DNA of 64,000 bases from an uncultured Gellertiella sp. (GCF_963457605.1 NZ_OY735139.1:682001-746000), one strand, 5' to 3'; shown: positions 38,659 to 50,049, numbered from the stretch's first letter. Notes: generated by a model not told the origin, from the sequence alone. Program-made: numbers and translations.

Positions 38659-40074
38659 TCAGCAATCGATCAGCATGGTGATGCCCTGAAGTGCTGCCAC
38701 ATGGGCAACGAAGGCATCGCCTCTGACCTCGAAGTTCTTGTACTGGTCGAAGCTTGCGCAGGCCGGGGAAAGCAGCACCACACTGGCCGCCCCGTTCCCT
38801 CCGCGCCCCTCGCGTCCCGCCGCCGCATCCCTTGCAGCATGCATCACGGCACGCTCGAGCGTGCCGGAAATTTCGTAAGGCACCGCCTCGCCAAGTGTCG
38901 CGGCAAATTCCGGTGCCGCCTCGCCGATCAGATAGGCCTTGGCGATGCGCGGGAAGAAGGGTTGCAGACTGGTGATCCCGCCCGATTTCGGCAGGCCGCC
39001 GGCAATCCAGTAGATCCGCTCGTAGCTCGATAGCGCCGGGGCGGCGGCTTCCGCATTGGTGGCCTTGCTGTCATTGACGAAGGTGGCCGGGCCCAGCAGG
39101 GCAATCGGCTGCATCCGGTGCTTGAGGCCGGGAAAGGACCGGAGCCCCGCCGCGATGTCCGAAACCGTCAGCCCGACCGCCAGACAGGCAGCCATCGCGG
39201 CAGCGGCATTCTGGGCATTGTGGCTGCCGCGCAGCGTCTCGATGCCGTCGAGGTCGGCCAGCACTTCGCTCGTGCCTGCGGCGGAGCGCAGGATCTCGGA
39301 ACCCGCGGCATAAAGCCCGGTATCGAGCGGCTGGCGGCGGGAGATGCGCACGACGTTGCGGCCCGACTTCTCGACCCGGTCGGCAATCAGCGCGCAAAAA
39401 CTGTCGTCGACCCCGACAATCGCGGTATCGCTGCCTGCGACCAGCCGTTCCTTGACATCGGCATAGTGCTGCATGGTGCCATGCCGGTCGAGATGATCAG
39501 GGGTGAGGTTGAGCAGGATGCCCGCCGTCGGGTTCAGGGTGGGCGCAAGATCGATCTGGTAGGACGAGCATTCGATCACGTAGCAGCGGTTTGCCGCCGG
39601 TGGTTCGAGCGTCAGGATCGCCGTGCCGATATTGCCGCCGAGCTGGGTATCGCGGCCCGCCGCGGTCAGGATATGGGCAATCAGCGCCGTGGTGGTGGAT
39701 TTGCCATTGGTGCCGGTGATGGCGATGAACGGGCATTGGGGGGCGAGCGCCCGGCGCTCCCTCACAAACAGCTCGACATCGCCGATGATCTCGACACCGG
39801 CTGCCCGCGCCAGATCCACCGTCCAGTGCGGCTTCGGGTGGGTCAGCGGCACGCCCGGCGACAGCACGAAGGCCGCCTGCGCAGACCAGTCGATCCCCCG
39901 CAGATCCGTCGTCGTTACCCCGGCCTTTCCGGCCTTCTCGACGCTGTCGGGATTGTCGTCCCAGGCGAGCACCTCGGCACCGCCCGCAATCAGTGCCTTC
40001 GCCGTGGCAAGACCGGAGCCACCGAGCCCGAAGAGCGCTACTTTCCTGCCGCTGAAACTCGAGACGGGAATCAT
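38659..40074 (-). CDS. murD: UDP-MurNAc-L-alanine-D-glutamate ligase
   Basis: The 471-residue Mur ligase adds D-Glu. N-terminal [18 protein letters not shown] is a Rossmann-like UDP site; the P-loop is [13 protein letters not shown] (about 118); [10 protein letters not shown] and FVNDSKATN are family motifs. It starts 6 bp after mraY. Confidence 0.97.
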   Translation of the reverse strand: MIPVSSFSGRKVALFGLGGSGLATAKALIAGGAEVLAWDDNPDSVEKAGKAGVTTTDLRGIDWSAQAAFVLSPGVPLTHPKPHWTVDLARAAGVEIIGDVELFVRERRALAPQCPFIAITGTNGKSTTTALIAHILTAAGRDTQLGGNIGTAILTLEPPAANRCYVIECSSYQIDLAPTLNPTAGILLNLTPDHLDRHGTMQHYADVKERLVAGSDTAIVGVDDSFCALIADRVEKSGRNVVRISRRQPLDTGLYAAGSEILRSAAGTSEVLADLDGIETLRGSHNAQNAAAAMAACLAVGLTVSDIAAGLRSFPGLKHRMQPIALLGPATFVNDSKATNAEAAAPALSSYERIYWIAGGLPKSGGITSLQPFFPRIAKAYLIGEAAPEFAATLGEAVPYEISGTLERAVMHAARDAAAGREGRGGNGAASVVLLSPACASFDQYKNFEVRGDAFVAHVAALQGITMLIDC

Positions 40075-40079
40075 GGGGC

Positions 40080-41180
40080 CTACCTGAGCTTCAGCGTCGA
40101 CAGGCCGACCATGGCCAGCACCACGGCTATGATCCAGAAGCGCACCACCACCTGGCTTTCGGTCCAGCCGAGCTTTTCGAAATGGTGGTGGATCGGGGCC
40201 ATCAGGAACACCCGCCGCCCGGTCATCTTGAAGAAGCCGACCTGGATGATAACAGACAGCGTCTCCATCACGAACAGGCCGCCGATGATCACCATCACCA
40301 CCTCATGCTTGGTGGCAACGGCGACCGAACCGATCAGGCCGCCGAGCGCCAGCGAACCGGTATCGCCCATGAAGATGGCGGCGGGCGGTGCATTGAACCA
40401 GAGGAAGCCGAGGCCCGCGCCGATGACGGCACCGACGATCACCGACAGTTCGCCGGTCCCCGGCACGAAATTGATCTGCAGGTAATTGGCAAAGACCGCA
40501 TTGCCGGCGAGATAGGCGATCACGCCGAAGGAGGCGGCAGCAATCATCACCGGCACGATGGCAAGCCCGTCAAGACCGTCGGTGAGGTTGACCGCGTTGC
40601 CCGCCGCCACGATGACGAAGCCACCGAAGACGACGAAGAACAGGCCGAGATGCAGGAACAGGTCCTTGAAGAAGGGAAAGGCGACGGCGGTGGCAAATTC
40701 CGGTCCGCGCGCGCTCGAATAATAGGCCGAATGCATCATGAAATACACGGCAATCGCTGCGATCAGGAACTCGATGCCAAGCCGCGCCTTGCCGGAAAAG
40801 CCCTTGTCGCTCTGCTTGGTGACTTTCAGGTAATCGTCATAGAAGCCGATCGCCCCGAAGCCCAGCGTCACGAGCAGGGTCGTCACCACATAGATATTGG
40901 AGAGATCCGCCCAGAGCAGCGCCGAACAGACGATGCCGGCAAGGATCATCAGCCCGCCCATGGTGGGGGTGCCTGCCTTCTTGAAATGGGTCTGCGGCCC
41001 GTCGGCGCGGATCGGCTGGCCCTTGCCCTGGCGCAGCCGGAGCGAGGCGATGATGCGCGGCCCGAACAGGAAGACGATCAGCGCCGAGGTAAACAGCGCC
41101 CCCCCGGTGCGGAAGGTGATGTATTTGAACAGGTTCAGGATCGCGATATGCGTGTCCAGTTTGACGAGCCAGATCAGCAT
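40080..41180 (-). CDS. mraY: Phospho-MurNAc-pentapeptide translocase
   Basis: The 366-residue ten-helix enzyme forms lipid I on undecaprenyl phosphate. Hallmarks are [16 protein letters not shown] (Asp-Asp), [26 protein letters not shown] and [13 protein letters not shown]. It lies 13 bp after murF. Confidence 0.97.
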   Translation of the reverse strand: MLIWLVKLDTHIAILNLFKYITFRTGGALFTSALIVFLFGPRIIASLRLRQGKGQPIRADGPQTHFKKAGTPTMGGLMILAGIVCSALLWADLSNIYVVTTLLVTLGFGAIGFYDDYLKVTKQSDKGFSGKARLGIEFLIAAIAVYFMMHSAYYSSARGPEFATAVAFPFFKDLFLHLGLFFVVFGGFVIVAAGNAVNLTDGLDGLAIVPVMIAAASFGVIAYLAGNAVFANYLQINFVPGTGELSVIVGAVIGAGLGFLWFNAPPAAIFMGDTGSLALGGLIGSVAVATKHEVVMVIIGGLFVMETLSVIIQVGFFKMTGRRVFLMAPIHHHFEKLGWTESQVVVRFWIIAVVLAMVGLSTLKLR

Positions 41181-41192
41181 CCTTGACCTTCC

Positions 41193-42626
41193 TTAAACGG
41201 GTTCGTCCGGCGATGGAACCGCCGGATAGTGTTGAATGAGCGCGTCGACGATGCGTCCGCAGCCCGTGCCCTTCGACGACTTGACCATCAGGACATCGCC
41301 GGGGCGGACCGAGGTCAGCACGAAGGGAACGAGGTCATCGACCTTCAGCCGGTACTCCACATCCGCCTGCGCGCCAAGCTTTTCCTGCAGGGCCGCCATG
41401 TCGGGTCCGGCAAGCCAGATCGTGGTGATCCCAGCTTCCTTCAGCGGCGCGGCGAGATCGGCGTGGAGGCCTGTGGAAAATTCGCCCATTTCCAGCATGT
41501 CGCCGAGCACGGCTATCCGCCGCCCCTCGCCTGTCGGCACCGCGCCTGCGAGAAGCGCAATCGCCGCCCGCATCGAGGAGGGATTGGCATTGTAGCTTTC
41601 GTCGATCAGCGTGAAGGTGCCGCCGGGAAGCGTCAGCCGGTGCTGCTCGCCCCTGCCCTTTTCGGGACGAAGGGTCGCCAGCGCATCCTTGGCAAGCTCG
41701 AGATCCGCGCCCGCCAGCAGGGCGATGCCGAGGGCGGCCACCGCGTTTTCAGCGATGTGGCGACCGGGTGCGCCGACCGAAACCTCGTGGGTCCGCCCGT
41801 CGATCTGCACCCAGAGCGTCGAACCGCTGGCCGTGCCGTCGAATTCCACCAGTTGGAAATCCGCCCTGGCATTGGCTCCGAAGCTCAGGACATGCGATAC
41901 GCCCGCCGCCGCCGCCGCCTGTTCGAGAAGCGGAAATTGCGGGCTGTCGCGGTTGATCAGGCCATAGCCGCCGGGCACGATGCCCTCGAAGATCTCGGCC
42001 TTGGCGGTGGCGATGTCATCGAGGCTCGAAAAATTGCCGAGATGGGCCGCCCCGATATTGGTGATGACGGCGATATCCGGCTGCACCAGGTTCACCAGCG
42101 GGCGGATTTCGTCGAAATGGTTCATGCCGATCTCGAAGACACCGAAATCCGTGTCTTCAGGCATGCGCGCCAGCGTCAGCGGCACGCCCCAGTGATTGTT
42201 GAAGGAGGCGGCGGAGGCGTGCACCCTGCCCGATGGCGACAGCACATGCCGCAGCATTTCCTTGGTCGTGGTCTTGCCGACCGAACCGGTCACCGCGATC
42301 ACCGGACCCGGGATGCGTTCGCGTGCGGCCATGCCGAGACGGCCAAGCGCCACCAGCACGTCGTCAACCACGATCATAGGCACCGTCAGCCGCCCGAGGG
42401 CGGGCAGCTTCGCCTCGCTGACGACAAGCAGCGACGCCCCGTTGGCAATCGCGATGCCCGCGAAATTGTGACCATCCACCCGGTCGCCCCTGATGGCGAA
42501 AAACGCCTCGCCGGGGCTGATCGAACGGCTGTCGATGGAAATGCCGGTGATGCCTTCCGGCAGCACGCCGACCGGACGGCCGCTCATCGCGGCCACCATG
42601 TCCTGCGATGTCCAGAGCAGCGTCAT
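41193..42626 (-). CDS. murF: UDP-MurNAc-tripeptide-D-alanyl-D-alanine ligase
   Basis: The 477-residue Mur ligase adds the D-Ala-D-Ala made by Ddl. The P-loop is [15 protein letters not shown] (about 113); [12 protein letters not shown] and [13 protein letters not shown] are MurF-typical. It overlaps murE by four bases. Confidence 0.97.
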   Translation of the reverse strand: MTLLWTSQDMVAAMSGRPVGVLPEGITGISIDSRSISPGEAFFAIRGDRVDGHNFAGIAIANGASLLVVSEAKLPALGRLTVPMIVVDDVLVALGRLGMAARERIPGPVIAVTGSVGKTTTKEMLRHVLSPSGRVHASAASFNNHWGVPLTLARMPEDTDFGVFEIGMNHFDEIRPLVNLVQPDIAVITNIGAAHLGNFSSLDDIATAKAEIFEGIVPGGYGLINRDSPQFPLLEQAAAAAGVSHVLSFGANARADFQLVEFDGTASGSTLWVQIDGRTHEVSVGAPGRHIAENAVAALGIALLAGADLELAKDALATLRPEKGRGEQHRLTLPGGTFTLIDESYNANPSSMRAAIALLAGAVPTGEGRRIAVLGDMLEMGEFSTGLHADLAAPLKEAGITTIWLAGPDMAALQEKLGAQADVEYRLKVDDLVPFVLTSVRPGDVLMVKSSKGTGCGRIVDALIQHYPAVPSPDEPV

Positions 42627-44089
42627 GAGGTGCTCCCTTGCAATGCCTTCAGAAGTTCGGCGTGATCGGAGAAGGGCAGCACCGTGGTGCCGACCGTCTG
42701 GCCCTCTTCATGTCCCTTGCCCGCGACAATCAGCGTATCGCCGGATCTCAGCCAGGAAACGGCGGTGCGGATCGCCTCTGCCCGGTCGCCGATTTCGGTC
42801 GCTCCCGGTGAAGCCGCCAGGATTTCGGCGCGGATCTCCGCCGGAACCTCGCTGCGCGGATTGTCGTCGGTGACAACAACCACATCGGCAAGCCGGGTGG
42901 CGATCTCGCCCATGATCGGCCGCTTGCCGCGATCCCGGTCGCCACCGCAGCCGAAGACCACGATGACCCGTCCTGTTGTAAACGGCCGGACGGAGGACAG
43001 CACATTGGCCAGCGCTTCCGGCTTGTGGGCATAATCGACATAGGCCAGCGCGCCCGAGGCGGTCTTGCCGACCAGTTCAAGCCGGCCCGCAGCACCGACA
43101 AGCGTTTCGAGCGCCTTCATCGCGACGGACGCCGGGACACCGGTCGCAATCGCCAGTCCGGCGGAAACCAGCGCGTTGGCGATCTGGAAATCGCCTGCCA
43201 GCGGGATATGCACCTCGAAGATCTCGCCGCCGAAATGCACCTCGGCGACCTGCTTGTGGCGGAAATGCTCGACCCGCTTCAGCGACAGCCAGTTGCCCCT
43301 GCGCCCGACGGTCAGCGCCGGATGGCCGGAGGCTTCCGCAACTGCAATCGCCCTTTCGGACCAGGGGTCATCGGCAAAGATGATCGCAGGCGCCCCCTTC
43401 GGCAGAAGATCGGTGAAGAGCCGCATCTTGGCGGCCATGTAACCATCCATGTCGGGATGATAATCCATGTGGTCGCGCCCGAGATTGGTGAAGGCGCCCG
43501 CCGCAAGCCGGACCCCGTCGAGACGGCACTGGTCGAGCCCGTGGCTGGAAGCCTCCATCGCCGCATGGGTGACACCTTCACCCGCAAGCTCGGACAGAAG
43601 CCGGTGCAGCGACACGGGATCGGGGGTGGTGAGCGAACCATAGTCGTTGCGGCCAGGCGCAATCACGCCCGTCGTGCCGATCTGCGCTGCCGCATGCCCG
43701 GCATGGGCCCAGATCTGGCGGGTGAAGGACGCAACCGAGGTTTTCCCCGCCGTGCCGGTGACGGCAACCATGGTCTCCGGCTGGCGGCCGAAGAAGCGGG
43801 CGGCGGCGAGCGCCAGAAAGCGGCGCGGATTGGCGCAGGCAAGAACCGGAACAGACGCATCGACGGCATTGGCCGCAATCACGGCCACCGCGCCATTTTC
43901 GACAGCCTTTTCGATGAAACGCACGCCATCGGCCTTCACGCCGGAAAGCGCGACAAACACCATGCCTGGCCTGATCTCCCGGCTGTCGGCGCTGATGCCG
44001 GTGACATCAAGGGCACCCGCGGAGCCTGCGAGCGGCGATTGAAGTTCGGGGAAATCGTCCCCGGACAGATCTCTAAGCTTCATCGACAT
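42623..44089 (-). CDS. murE: UDP-MurNAc-L-Ala-D-Glu:meso-DAP ligase
   Basis: The 488-residue Mur ligase adds the third residue. The P-loop is [15 protein letters not shown] (about 113); the motif DDNPRSE (about 405) is the DAP-recognition DNPR signature, so meso-diaminopimelate is expected. It starts 70 bp after ftsI, the largest gap within the mraZ-murB block. Confidence 0.97.
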   Translation of the reverse strand: MSMKLRDLSGDDFPELQSPLAGSAGALDVTGISADSREIRPGMVFVALSGVKADGVRFIEKAVENGAVAVIAANAVDASVPVLACANPRRFLALAAARFFGRQPETMVAVTGTAGKTSVASFTRQIWAHAGHAAAQIGTTGVIAPGRNDYGSLTTPDPVSLHRLLSELAGEGVTHAAMEASSHGLDQCRLDGVRLAAGAFTNLGRDHMDYHPDMDGYMAAKMRLFTDLLPKGAPAIIFADDPWSERAIAVAEASGHPALTVGRRGNWLSLKRVEHFRHKQVAEVHFGGEIFEVHIPLAGDFQIANALVSAGLAIATGVPASVAMKALETLVGAAGRLELVGKTASGALAYVDYAHKPEALANVLSSVRPFTTGRVIVVFGCGGDRDRGKRPIMGEIATRLADVVVVTDDNPRSEVPAEIRAEILAASPGATEIGDRAEAIRTAVSWLRSGDTLIVAGKGHEEGQTVGTTVLPFSDHAELLKALQGSTS

Positions 44090-44159
44090 GCACTTTTCTA
44101 TTTTTGATGGCCCGTCCGTCAGCGAAGGGCCGAATCGTTCTCCGGGAATTGTTTACGGT

Positions 44160-45893
44160 TCAATAGGACATCAGCAAGGCATTTCCGTCAGGCCCGAACT
44201 TTGGCTTGACGCCGAGCAGCGCAGCGGAACGGCTGATCACACCGGCAACGGCAGGCGCGGCATTCATCGCGGCGGTGGCAGCGGCACCGGGCTTTTCAGG
44301 CTGCGGATTGTCGACGACGACGAGCACGACATATTCCGGCTTGTCGATCGGGAAGGCCGAGAGGAAGGCATTGAAGCGCTGGTCGGAGCTGTAGCGTCCG
44401 GCCACGACTTTCTCCGCCGTGCCGGTCTTGCCGCCGACATCGAAGCCGGGCACGGCGGCATTCTTGCCGGAACCCATTTCCACATTCATCCGGAACAGGG
44501 TCTTCATGTCCTCGACGGTCGACTGCTTGACCACCGTTGTGGCGAGCGTGTCGGCCTGTTCTTCGGTGCGCGGCAGGAAGGTCGGCGGAATGAGCTTGCC
44601 GCCATTCATCAGCGCGGCAGCGGCAACCGCCGTCTGCAAGGGCGTGGTGGAGACGCCGTGGCCGAAGGAAATGGTGATCGAGTTGATCTTCTTCCAGACC
44701 TTCGGCTGGGTCGGCGTGGCGACCTCCGGCAGTTCGGTCTGCATGCGGGTGAGCAGACCCATCTTGGTCAGGAATTCCCTGTGCGGCTCGACGCCGACGA
44801 GATCAGCCTCGCGCGCCGTGCCGACATTCGAGGAATAGATGAAGATTTCCGGCACCGTCAGGATGCGGTGCTTGGCGTGGAAATCGTGGATGGTGAAGCC
44901 GCCGATATTGATCGAATTGCGGGCGTCGAAACTGTCAGTGAGCTTCACCTTGCCGGAATCCAGCGCCATGGCGGTGGTGAAGGTCTTGAAGGTCGAGCCC
45001 ATCTCGTAGGTACCCGCCGACATGCGGTTGAGATTGTCCTTGTCGAGCGCGCCGACCGGATTGTTGGGGTCGTAATCGGGGATCGACGACATCGCGATGA
45101 CTTCGCCGGTATGGATGTTGAGTACCACGCCGCCAGCGGCAATCGCATGGAACTTGTTCTTGGCCGAAACAAGCTCGTCGCGCAGGATGTTCTGGACGCG
45201 CAGGTCCAGCGACAGGCGGACGGGCTCGAGCGGTGCGTCGCTGGTCATGCCGACCGAGGCGAGATCGGCAAGCCCCTGGCTGTCGATGTATTTCTCCATG
45301 CCGGCAATGCCGCGGTTGTCGATATTGACATGGCCGATGACATGCGAGGCGGTCGGGCCGCCGGGATAGAAGCGGCGCTTTTCCGGACGGAAACCGATGC
45401 CGGGAATGCCGAGGGACAGGATCTGGTTCTGCTGCTTCGGCGTCAGCTGGCGGCGCAGCCACTGGAAATGGGATTTGCCGGCCAGCTTCCGGTAGGTGGC
45501 CCGGCGGTCCATGTCAGGAAGCACGGAGCCGAGCAGCTCGACCGCCTCATCGGCATCGATGATCTTGTTCGGCTCGGCATAGAGCGACACCGTGCGCACA
45601 TCGGTGGCCATCACCTCGCCATTGCGGTCGAGAATGTCGGGACGCGAGGCCATCAGCCGGTCGGCCGGCGGAATGCTCGAAACCTGCTCGGCAAGGGTGG
45701 AGCCATATTGCACCAGTCGCCCGCCGATGATCGAATAGGCAACGGTGAACAGGCCGATCATGATGACCACCCGGCTCTTCGTCTGGTTGGTCTTCTTCTT
45801 GCGCGTCCCCTCGAAGCTGCCGGGCGCACGTGCGCCGCCCGCCGAGAAGTGCGCCTTGCTTTTGCCCACCATGATACGGGAGAGGAAGGACAT
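44160..45893 (-). CDS. ftsI: Septal transpeptidase FtsI (PBP3)
   Basis: The 577-residue class B penicillin-binding protein has one N-terminal membrane helix (about 42-60), a dimerisation domain and the transpeptidase domain. Active-site motifs are MGSTFKTF (SxxK, about 285), YSSNVGTA (SxN) and VGGKTGTAEK (KTG, about 475). Its ATG shares one base with the ftsL stop (TAATG). Confidence 0.96.
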   Translation of the reverse strand: MSFLSRIMVGKSKAHFSAGGARAPGSFEGTRKKKTNQTKSRVVIMIGLFTVAYSIIGGRLVQYGSTLAEQVSSIPPADRLMASRPDILDRNGEVMATDVRTVSLYAEPNKIIDADEAVELLGSVLPDMDRRATYRKLAGKSHFQWLRRQLTPKQQNQILSLGIPGIGFRPEKRRFYPGGPTASHVIGHVNIDNRGIAGMEKYIDSQGLADLASVGMTSDAPLEPVRLSLDLRVQNILRDELVSAKNKFHAIAAGGVVLNIHTGEVIAMSSIPDYDPNNPVGALDKDNLNRMSAGTYEMGSTFKTFTTAMALDSGKVKLTDSFDARNSINIGGFTIHDFHAKHRILTVPEIFIYSSNVGTAREADLVGVEPHREFLTKMGLLTRMQTELPEVATPTQPKVWKKINSITISFGHGVSTTPLQTAVAAAALMNGGKLIPPTFLPRTEEQADTLATTVVKQSTVEDMKTLFRMNVEMGSGKNAAVPGFDVGGKTGTAEKVVAGRYSSDQRFNAFLSAFPIDKPEYVVLVVVDNPQPEKPGAAATAAMNAAPAVAGVISRSAALLGVKPKFGPDGNALLMSY

Positions 45894-46393
45894 TATTGTG
45901 CCACCGATCCGGTTGAGATGCTGTCCATTTCATCTTCGCCTTCGGCGGTTGCCGCAGGCTTGACAGCGGCGACTGGCGCACTGTCCTTGATGATCGCTTC
46001 GACGCTCCTTGCGTCACCGCCGCCCGCTTTCTTGCCGGCATCGGCAATCGGTACGGCTTTGTCCTTGCCCACCTTCTTCGTGTCGACCGGCGGCGGCGGC
46101 ACGTCGGCCTTCAGCATTGGCAGCTCGTTCGGGCGGGCAAGCTGGGTCGAAGCGGTCGGCACCAGCTGCAGCTCGCCCTGATAATTGGCAATCAGCCGGT
46201 CGAGCCGATTTGGCTGGGCAAGCAGCGCCCAGTCGGCCTTCAGCAGGTCGATCGTATCCTTTTCCAGCCTTATGTCGGATTCGATCTTGCGCACTTCAGC
46301 GAGCTTCAGCTCGGCACGATGCTTGATCGTATAGGTAACGCTGGCGGCGACGGTCATGACAACGACCAGGACGAAATCGGTGGTGCGCAGCAT
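45893..46393 (-). CDS. ftsL: Cell division protein FtsL
   Basis: The 166-residue bitopic protein has a membrane helix (about 6-22), a short coiled-coil region (AELKLAEVRKIESDIRLEK) and the FtsL motif LLAQPNRLDRLIANYQGELQ. The C-terminal 75 residues are low-complexity Ala/Pro/Lys. Short size and position between rsmH and ftsI are diagnostic. Confidence 0.92.
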   Translation of the reverse strand: MLRTTDFVLVVVMTVAASVTYTIKHRAELKLAEVRKIESDIRLEKDTIDLLKADWALLAQPNRLDRLIANYQGELQLVPTASTQLARPNELPMLKADVPPPPVDTKKVGKDKAVPIADAGKKAGGGDARSVEAIIKDSAPVAAVKPAATAEGEDEMDSISTGSVAQ

Positions 46394-46396
46394 TCC

Positions 46397-47422
46397 TCAG
46401 CCTCCGAGCTTTTCAAGGACCGCCAGTGATGGCAGGTCGAAAATAGACAGATCCGGCTTCCCGGCGGCAACGGCGGTGCGGGTGGCGGCCCGGAGCTTGG
46501 CCGAGCGGGCACGCGGATTGATGTCGGCTTCCGCCTCGCCTGCCACCACCATGCCCTTGCCGACCGGCTCGAAAAGCGGGGGGCGATCCTCGATCATCGG
46601 CATGTGGCGCGAGCCTGCGGCCCGGCCCGAGCGGTCGGTGAAGAATTTCTTGACCATCCGGTCTTCCAGCGAATGGAAGGTGACGACGACAAGCCGTCCG
46701 CCGGGCTTCAGCACCGATTCCGCCGCGATCAGCGCCTTGCCGAGTTCGCCGAGTTCGTCATTGACATAGACCCGCAGCGCCTGGAACACCCGGGTGGCGG
46801 GATGGATCTTGTCCTTGGCCTTGCGGGGGGTGACGATCTCGATCAGGCCCGCGAGATCGCGGGTGGTGCGGAACGGCTCGCTGGCGCGGCGCTTCTCGAT
46901 GGCGCGCGCGATGCGGCCCGCCTGCTTTTCCTCGCCGAGAAAGCCGAAGATGCGGATGAGATCGGTGACCTTCGCCCGGTTGACCACGTCAGCCGCCGAA
47001 ATGCCGGAGCTTGCCATCCGCATGTCGAGCGGGCCGTTGCGCTGGAAGGAAAAGCCGCGCTCGGCCTCGTCGATCTGCATCGAGGAGACGCCGATATCGA
47101 GCACCACGCCATCAAGCCCTTCGGCGGGCGCATGCTGGGCAAGGCGGGAAAATTCCGACTGGATGAGGCAAAGATGGCCCGAAGCCGCCGCAACCATCGG
47201 CTGGCCCGCCGCAATCGCCGAGGGGTCGCGGTCAAGTGCCGTCACCGAGGCTCCCGCATCGAGCAGCGCCCGCGTGTAGCCGCCTGCCCCGAAAGTCCCG
47301 TCGAGAATGCGCTTTCCTGGTGCCGGTTCGAGTGCATCAAGCACTTCGGCCAGCATGACCGGGATGTGGCGCACAGCCTCATCGCCGGGCCGGGATTGCT
47401 CCCCGTCCGCATTTGCCGCCAT
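46397..47422 (-). CDS. rsmH: 16S rRNA (cytosine-1402-N4) methyltransferase
   Basis: The 341-residue SAM enzyme methylates 16S rRNA C1402. [32 protein letters not shown] (motif I), [19 protein letters not shown] and [13 protein letters not shown] are the family blocks. The frame remains open far upstream to 48061, but the ATG at 47422, 18 bp after the mraZ stop, starts the conserved region and gives the expected length. Confidence 0.96.
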   Translation of the reverse strand: MAANADGEQSRPGDEAVRHIPVMLAEVLDALEPAPGKRILDGTFGAGGYTRALLDAGASVTALDRDPSAIAAGQPMVAAASGHLCLIQSEFSRLAQHAPAEGLDGVVLDIGVSSMQIDEAERGFSFQRNGPLDMRMASSGISAADVVNRAKVTDLIRIFGFLGEEKQAGRIARAIEKRRASEPFRTTRDLAGLIEIVTPRKAKDKIHPATRVFQALRVYVNDELGELGKALIAAESVLKPGGRLVVVTFHSLEDRMVKKFFTDRSGRAAGSRHMPMIEDRPPLFEPVGKGMVVAGEAEADINPRARSAKLRAATRTAVAAGKPDLSIFDLPSLAVLEKLGG

Positions 47423-47439
47423 TGCATGTCCCCATTCCT

Positions 47440-47880
47440 TCAGGCCTGCGCTTGTCGCCGCTGACGCGCCTGCCTTGCTTCCAACTGGGCATCCTGGAAT
47501 GCCTGCGGTTGCCACATCTGAAAATAGTCCGCCCGGCCGACAAAGGTCACCTCCGAGGTGATGCCGGTGAAGGAACGGATGAAATCCGTCATCATCAGCC
47601 GGCCTTCCTGGTCGAGCTTCATGAAGACGCCGCCGCCATGAATGAGCAGCGACATCTGGTTTGCCTCCGGCGAGAACGCATCGAGAGCCCCCAACTGCCG
47701 CTCGTAGCGCTCCAGCAGATCGGGTCCACCGATGCTGATTGCCGGAAACACGAAATCCTGAAATCCATACAGCTCCTGGATATTGCGCTCCAGCAGCACG
47801 GACCGGAACGGTGCGGGCACGGAGACCCGACCCTTCTGGTCGATGCGATTGGTGGCATGGGACAGGAAGCGGTTCATCAC
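47440..47880 (-). CDS. mraZ: Transcriptional regulator MraZ
   Basis: The 146-residue AbrB-fold DNA-binding protein is the first gene of the dcw cluster and represses its own operon in E. coli. Two SpoVT-AbrB repeats start at [16 protein letters not shown] (about 11) and [16 protein letters not shown] (about 88). ATG codons at 47880 and 47877 are both possible. Four TGGG boxes lie in its promoter. Confidence 0.95.
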   Translation of the reverse strand: MMNRFLSHATNRIDQKGRVSVPAPFRSVLLERNIQELYGFQDFVFPAISIGGPDLLERYERQLGALDAFSPEANQMSLLIHGGGVFMKLDQEGRLMMTDFIRSFTGITSEVTFVGRADYFQMWQPQAFQDAQLEARQARQRRQAQA

Positions 47881-48050
47881 GCGTTACAACAGGCTCCCCG
47901 GACACAAGATGCCGGGACCGCCCCTCCCGCACCGCAAAATCACGCACAAACACATCCCGCCCGCAGGCCAAAGGCCTGCCGGTTGCCCCCGAAAGGGGTT
48001 CTGACCGAGTGAGCGATGAGCGGGCACCTTGCCCCTTGAATGTGTGCATT

Positions 48051-48085
48051 TGGGATACCATGGGACCACATGGGCGTCAATGGGA
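48051..48085 (-). promoter_or_regulatory. mra promoter with MraZ operator
   Basis: Minus-strand TTGACG (48080-48075), 17-bp spacer, TATCCC (48057-48052) forms the likely promoter. Overlapping it, the plus strand has TGGGA, TGGGA, TGGGC, TGGGA at 48051, 48061, 48071 and 48081, an exact 10-bp period. MraZ is known to bind TGGGN repeats separated by 5 bp. The boxes cover both -10 and -35, so binding should repress. Confidence 0.8.
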
Positions 48086-48136
48086 GCGAGCCGTGGAGGG
48101 ACCCCGGACGCATCGTATATTCATAAGCCGTTAAGA

Positions 48137-48151
48137 TTAACGAAAGGTTAG
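48137..48151 (-). promoter_or_regulatory. CtrA-box-like element upstream of mraZ
   Basis: CTAA-N7-TTAA on the minus strand, one mismatch from the CtrA consensus, about 70 bp upstream of the putative mra -35. Weak evidence by itself. A hairpin GACACGG/CCGTGTC (48176-48195) lies further up. The rest of 47881-48299 has no gene. Confidence 0.3.
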
Positions 48152-48299
48152 GAAATCAGGGTTTTACCGAGGCAGGACACGGCTTTACCCGTGTCTTTCA
48201 GCGCCTGCTGAATTGTCCGTTGTCAATCATTTAAATTAAATTAAAACAAAGCCTTGTGCGGAAATCTCAAAAAAATCGGCCCGCCCCGAAAAGGAGAAA

Positions 48300-48757
48300 T
48301 TGCCAGTTGGCCTGTAAGCCGGGTTTTGTATGGCCTCAAGGCCCCTTTCAGGTCCTTGAAACGTGGCAGCCATTCATCTGGGACCCCGCTTGCGCGTGGC
48401 CTCTCGCAACCCACCCGGATGACGACCCCGGAAAGAGGCCGGACCGCTTGCGCGGCCCTGTGTCATCCCTATTCGGTCTTGCTCCCGGTGGGGTTTGCCA
48501 TGCCGTCCCTGTTGCCAGGTCCGCGGTGGGCTCTTACCCCACCCTTTCACCCTTACCCCCGCTCTGCCGTTCACGCGGAACGGACAGGACCGGAGGCGGT
48601 ATCCTTTCTGTGGCACTTTCCCTGAGGTCACCCCCGCCGGACGTTATCCGGCACCGTTTTTCCGTGGAGCCCGGACTTTCCTCACCCCATCGCCTTTCGG
48701 CATTGATGAAGCGCGGCTGCCCGGCCAACTGGCAGCCGCGTCCATAGCCGGGAATAT
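48300..48757 (-). ncRNA. rnpB: RNase P RNA (class A)
   Basis: The universal 5' block GAGGAAAGTCCGGGCTCC reads on the minus strand at 48683-48666, the conserved ACAGAAAGGATACCGCC at 48612-48596 and the 3' block ACAAAACCCGGCTTACAGG at 48329-48311. End sequences GCCAGTTGGCC (near 48740) and GGCCAACTGGC (near 48305) can pair. The ends are set by eye and may be off by about 10 nt. A T7 run on the minus strand at about 48277-48271 probably terminates it. Confidence 0.95.
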
Positions 48758-48795
48758 CCGGCATGACCAGAACTTTGTGAGGAGCGATCAGGCAA

Positions 48796-50049
48796 TCAGG
48801 CGAAATCGACCGGGAAATCGCTGGCATAGCCTTCGCTGCCAAGCGTTCCCTGCTGCAACAGGATCGCTCCGAGCCTGCCGATTTCATCGGAGCTTTTCGC
48901 CGCCGCCCCGCAGCCGCCGGTCATCACCGCGATCCTCTTGCCCGCCCAGCCGATCATCGGATGCCCGGACCTGGTATAGGTGGTGACGCAGGCGGCGGAG
49001 GATTGCCGCTGCACCTTCAGCCCCGGCATCCGCGCCCGGAGATGTGCCGCCAGATGGTCGATGGCACCTGCCCGGCCCGGCGAGCGGAACCAGTCGCCGA
49101 GATCCTCCGCCTCCAGCCGGAAATCCTCCGGCTCGCCACCGATCTTCAGCCGCACCCCGCCATCGGGATAGCGCACCGGCGGCAGCAGATAGGTCTCGTC
49201 CTCAGGGGCCTTCACCTTGGCAATCAGCGACGGCATGGCGTGAAGGCGGGCTTGCTCTTTTTCGTCTATGTCGAAAAACACCACGGTGCGGCCATAGACA
49301 TCGAGCCGCAGCCGGTCTGGCAGCAGATCCGGCGCAATCGAATAGCCGCCGGTCGCCACCAGCACCCGCTCTGCCGTAAGCGTCGTTGCCTCCCGCAGAG
49401 TCACGCGCACCCCTTGCCCGTCCTCGCGAATGGTGGATACCGTCGAGTCAAGCAGGGTCGCACCCGCCATCGCGGCAAGCTTCGCCTGCGCTGCCACCAG
49501 CCGCCGCGGGCTGACGAGACCCGCCGGTGCCGGCTCATGAACACCGGAGCAGGTTGCGGGAAAGGCGAGGTAGCCGAAGTGCCGGCGCAGCCCGTCGGGA
49601 TCGAGCAGCGTTGCGGTGGCCGCTTCCGCCGATGCCACGGCGAGCACGGCTGCGATGCGGTCGGGATCGGAGGCGACATAGAGACAGCCCCGGCCCTCGT
49701 GAAACCGGATGCCGCTCCGCCTTTCGATCCCGGCATAGCGGGCGATGGAACGGGCGGCAAGCTTTCCCCAGACCGGATCGGGATCGAGCGTCCGGGTGAT
49801 CCGCCCCTCGTCATAATGGCTGGCAAAGACCCCCTGATGGGTGACTTTCTCCGCGGGCTCGCCAGGACCGACCAGCGCGACATCGGCGCCGCCCTCGGCC
49901 AGATGCCGGGCAGCCGCAGACCCGGTCATCCCCCGCCCGACAATGATATGCTCGAAATGCCGTCCCAATGCCTCGCCCCCGCTCGTGATTTGACGCCGGG
50001 TGAAATAAACCAGTTTCAGCGGCGAGGTGCAGCCCGTTTTATCCCGCAT
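48796..50049 (-). CDS. FAD-dependent oxidoreductase, DAO family
   Basis: The protein of up to 417 residues has the dinucleotide motif HIIVGRGMTGSAAARHLA (about 33-50) and a DAO-type fold ending in MTGGCGAAAKSSDEIG. ERVLVATGGYS is the second FAD-family motif. It probably oxidises an amine or amino acid. The start is uncertain: ATG 50049 has little ribosome site and 30 residues before the fold; TTG at 49968 (MGRHFEHI) fits the family better. It is followed by rnpB. Confidence 0.82.
   Translation of the reverse strand: MRDKTGCTSPLKLVYFTRRQITSGGEALGRHFEHIIVGRGMTGSAAARHLAEGGADVALVGPGEPAEKVTHQGVFASHYDEGRITRTLDPDPVWGKLAARSIARYAGIERRSGIRFHEGRGCLYVASDPDRIAAVLAVASAEAATATLLDPDGLRRHFGYLAFPATCSGVHEPAPAGLVSPRRLVAAQAKLAAMAGATLLDSTVSTIREDGQGVRVTLREATTLTAERVLVATGGYSIAPDLLPDRLRLDVYGRTVVFFDIDEKEQARLHAMPSLIAKVKAPEDETYLLPPVRYPDGGVRLKIGGEPEDFRLEAEDLGDWFRSPGRAGAIDHLAAHLRARMPGLKVQRQSSAACVTTYTRSGHPMIGWAGKRIAVMTGGCGAAAKSSDEIGRLGAILLQQGTLGSEGYASDFPVDFA

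Noticed and set aside
37482-40485. Long plus-strand frames opposite murG, ftsW, murD and mraY
   Set aside because: All are antisense shadows of well-identified genes in high-GC DNA.
46397-48061. Long N-terminal extension of rsmH to 48061
   Set aside because: The extra 213 codons overlap mraZ in another frame and the mra promoter. The extension resembles no protein and the ATG at 47422 matches the family.
48248-48990. Protein-coding frames over 48250-48990
   Set aside because: This interval is the RNase P RNA gene, recognised by its universal blocks; frames there are accidental.
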